Shown here in pieces: positions 31,333 through 32,832 of a DNA stretch of 32,832 nt; position 1 is the first letter of the stretch, and the number at the start of each line of letters is the position of its first letter. Source of the stretch: DYFC01 sp041658585. Its GTDB lineage: Bacteria; Nitrospirota; Thermodesulfovibrionia; Thermodesulfovibrionales; SM23-35. Location of the stretch: positions 1 to 32,832 of the forward strand of contig JBAZZX010000036.1 of NCBI GenBank assembly GCA_041658585.1, given 5' to 3'. The position numbers were made by a program, and so were the translations under genes. The notes beneath the pieces were generated by a model. That model did not search any database. It saw only the letters and a list, made by a program, of their open reading frames with translations, and was not told where the DNA came from.

Positions 31333-32606
31333 AAATCATAGTCCTTATATTTCCTGATCTTAACATTTACAACCTTCCCCATCTTTGCTTCATAGCCTGT
31401 TACATAAACGATGCCGTCGACTTCAGGCGCCTGGCTGTAGATTCTTCCCGTCCAGACTGCGCCGTATTCATCAACAGGCAGTTCCATCAGGCAGGGAAAT
31501 ATTTTGTCTTTTAATGCCTTATTGTTCTCGCTAACAATGCTTTTCTGAATTTCCATCAGAATTTTTTTCCTTTTCTTCCGTATCGTAACAGGCACTGAAG
31601 GTCTTAAGAAAAAAGCCTTAGTGTCTTCTTCAGGAGAATATTCAAAAACGCCGAGGTGATCAAACCGCGTCTGTCGGACAAAGTCCGTCAGCTCCTGGAA
31701 ATCCTCCTCACTTTCCGTGGGGAACCCAACGATCAGAGACGTCCTGAGAACAACAGAAGGGATTTTTTCTCTTAACAAGGCTATCTTCTTAGTAAGATCG
31801 TCCTTAGTGTAGGTCCTGTTCATGAGTTTCAAAATGCGGCTGTTAGCATGTTGAACAGGGATATCCAGGTACTTGACTATACGGGGGTCAGATTTAACAA
31901 TCCTTATAAGCTCATAAGTAATTCTAATGGGATAGAGGTAAAGAAGCCTGATACGAAAATCCCTCTTAATGGATAATATACCCTTGAGGAGTAAGGGCAG
32001 GGAGGGCTTTCCGTATAAATCGATTCCGTATGCCGTTATATCCTGTGCTATGAGATTGATTTCATACACGCCATTGTCAAGAGCGACGTTTATCTGACGA
32101 ACTATATCTTCGGCAGGAAAGCTTTTCAAAGGTCCTCTTATCAAAGGTATGACGCAGTAAGAGCAGCGGTTCCTGCACCCGTCGGCAATCTTTATATAAG
32201 TATATGAAGGTGGGGTAAAAAGGACCTGTTTCTGTAAGCCGGACTTATGGTCCCGCTTCAGCGGGAAGAGTTTTTTTATTTTCTTCACAACCTCCTGATA
32301 AGGAAGGACCGGCAGGAAAAGGTCTGCCTCGGGTATAAGCTCTTTCAATTCATTCAGATACCGCTGTACAAGACATCCATATACTGCAAGCCCCGAGCCT
32401 TCAGGCTTTTCCTGAAGAACGGAAAGAATAGTATCTATAGACTCCTGTTTCGCTTCTTTTATAAATCCGCAGGTATTAATGAATATAAAAGAAGCGTCTT
32501 CAATTCTGTCGGTGATGCGGTAACCGGCTTTTGTAAGTAATCCGGCAATCTTCTCGCTGTCTACAAGATTTTTAGCGCATCCGAGGCTGATAAGATAGAA
32601 GTTCAT
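31314..32606 (-). CDS. rimO: Ribosomal protein S12 methylthiotransferase RimO
   Basis: A radical-SAM enzyme that adds a methylthio group to an aspartate of ribosomal protein S12. It is 430 aa. N-terminal MTTase domain with cluster ligands C10 (LGCAKNLVDSE), C46 (NTCGF) and C78 (YGC); radical-SAM triad C144, C148, C151 (CRNRCSYC); C-terminal TRAM domain with APEVDGIVYV, the RimO rather than MiaB form. ATG 32606 is supported by the family start but no strong ribosome site. It is convergent with uvrA and overlaps it by 19 bp. Confidence 0.95.
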   Translation of the reverse strand: MNFYLISLGCAKNLVDSEKIAGLLTKAGYRITDRIEDASFIFINTCGFIKEAKQESIDTILSVLQEKPEGSGLAVYGCLVQRYLNELKELIPEADLFLPVLPYQEVVKKIKKLFPLKRDHKSGLQKQVLFTPPSYTYIKIADGCRNRCSYCVIPLIRGPLKSFPAEDIVRQINVALDNGVYEINLIAQDITAYGIDLYGKPSLPLLLKGILSIKRDFRIRLLYLYPIRITYELIRIVKSDPRIVKYLDIPVQHANSRILKLMNRTYTKDDLTKKIALLREKIPSVVLRTSLIVGFPTESEEDFQELTDFVRQTRFDHLGVFEYSPEEDTKAFFLRPSVPVTIRKKRKKILMEIQKSIVSENNKALKDKIFPCLMELPVDEYGAVWTGRIYSQAPEVDGIVYVTGYEAKMGKVVNVKIRKYKDYDFYGECV

Positions 32607-32617
32607 GAAATATTCTG

Positions 32618-32710
32618 TTAGCCCGGATTATTTATAAATTTTTCTGAGTTTATCTCTGAGGTTGATGAAGGAGTCATGCATTTTTTCATCTCTTTGATCT
32701 TCTTATTCAT
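32618..32710 (-). CDS. Short ORF overlapping the DUF433-like gene
   Basis: A 30-codon frame (MNKKIKEMKKCMTPSS...) whose ATG overlaps the DUF433-like stop as ATGA. The position is where a PIN-like toxin of such pairs usually starts, but the sequence does not resemble one and ends quickly. It may be nothing or the stump of a lost partner. Confidence 0.25.
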   Translation of the reverse strand: MNKKIKEMKKCMTPSSTSEINSEKFINNPG

Positions 32711-32832
32711 ACAGCAACTCCTGCTTCTTCATCTGCAAGAATAGAAGCATAGCTGAAGCATGCCCTTATATCTTCGTCCGTGATATTTGGGTAAGCTTTC
32801 TTAATTCCTTCAAAATTTTCTCCTGCAGCAAG
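32707..32832 (-). CDS. DUF433-family antitoxin-like protein, C-terminal part (runs off right edge)
   Basis: 41 codons remain: LAAGENFEGIKKAYPNITDE followed by DIRACFSYAS and EEAGVAV at the end. This is the helix-turn-helix portion of DUF433 proteins (LxxGxSxEEIxxxYP, LTxEDIxAALxYA), usually found as the antitoxin of a DUF433-DUF5615 pair. The N-terminal third lies beyond the window. The usual DUF5615 gene is not seen downstream. Confidence 0.85.
   Translation of the reverse strand, partial: LAAGENFEGIKKAYPNITDEDIRACFSYASILADEEAGVAV

Overview
The window looks like the origin-proximal part of a Gram-negative, anaerobic-type bacterial chromosome. The support is dnaA-dnaN-gyrB in canonical order with an AT-rich candidate origin upstream of dnaA, chromosomal parA-parB, two parS palindromes, a lipoprotein N-acyltransferase gene (lnt), and a four-gene group 3b-type [NiFe] hydrogenase operon. 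Gene content and dispersed GC-rich palindromes are reminiscent of Nitrospirota or Desulfobacterota lineages. That assignment is inference from style, not from a database search.

Layout. 1-2344 (minus): 5' part of a thioredoxin reductase, then parB and parA, separated from it by a nested-palindrome element. 2345-5233 (minus): accessory DNA holding a broken TOTE-type primase-helicase gene (internal deletion plus frameshift) and a small SWIB-domain gene. 5515-9562: a CrtI/CrtISO-like FAD oxidoreductase, two small zinc-ribbon genes whose upstream regions are copies of each other, a stand-alone CZB zinc-binding protein (plus strand), and a two-CW/histidine kinase. 9881-14883 (minus): gyrB, dnaN, dnaA. 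14884-15246: candidate oriC. 15247-17920 (minus): lnt and prfB, the latter with the classical +1 programmed frameshift. 18085-18160: tRNA-Phe(GAA). 18371-19657: MltD-like lytic transglycosylase. 19716-21070 (minus): PHP-domain hydrolase coupled to a membrane-anchored TPR protein. 21363-25329 (minus): hydBGDA hydrogenase, with stop and start codons tightly coupled. 25474-26004: YceI-like protein. 26073-27123 (minus): an AbiEii-type nucleotidyltransferase with its DUF6922-like partner. 27308-27865 (minus): a lone HsdR-N-like protein. 27866-28542: repeat-rich intergenic DNA with two parS sites. 28543-31332: a divergent uvrA carrying an in-frame repeat insertion, overlapping convergently with rimO. 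The right edge holds the 3' part of a DUF433-like antitoxin gene.

How it works together: DnaA, DnaN and GyrB with the upstream origin candidate form the replication-initiation locus. ParA/ParB at one side and parS sites on the other side (about 13 kb from dnaA each way) form the segregation system. The hydrogenase cluster would couple H2 to NAD(P)H through an FAD subunit. The most unusual items are the decayed TOTE conflict-system gene, the repeat insertion inside uvrA, the nested palindromic element touching the parB stop codon, the duplicated zinc-ribbon leader region, and an origin candidate that has a DnaA-trio-like tract but no canonical DnaA box.
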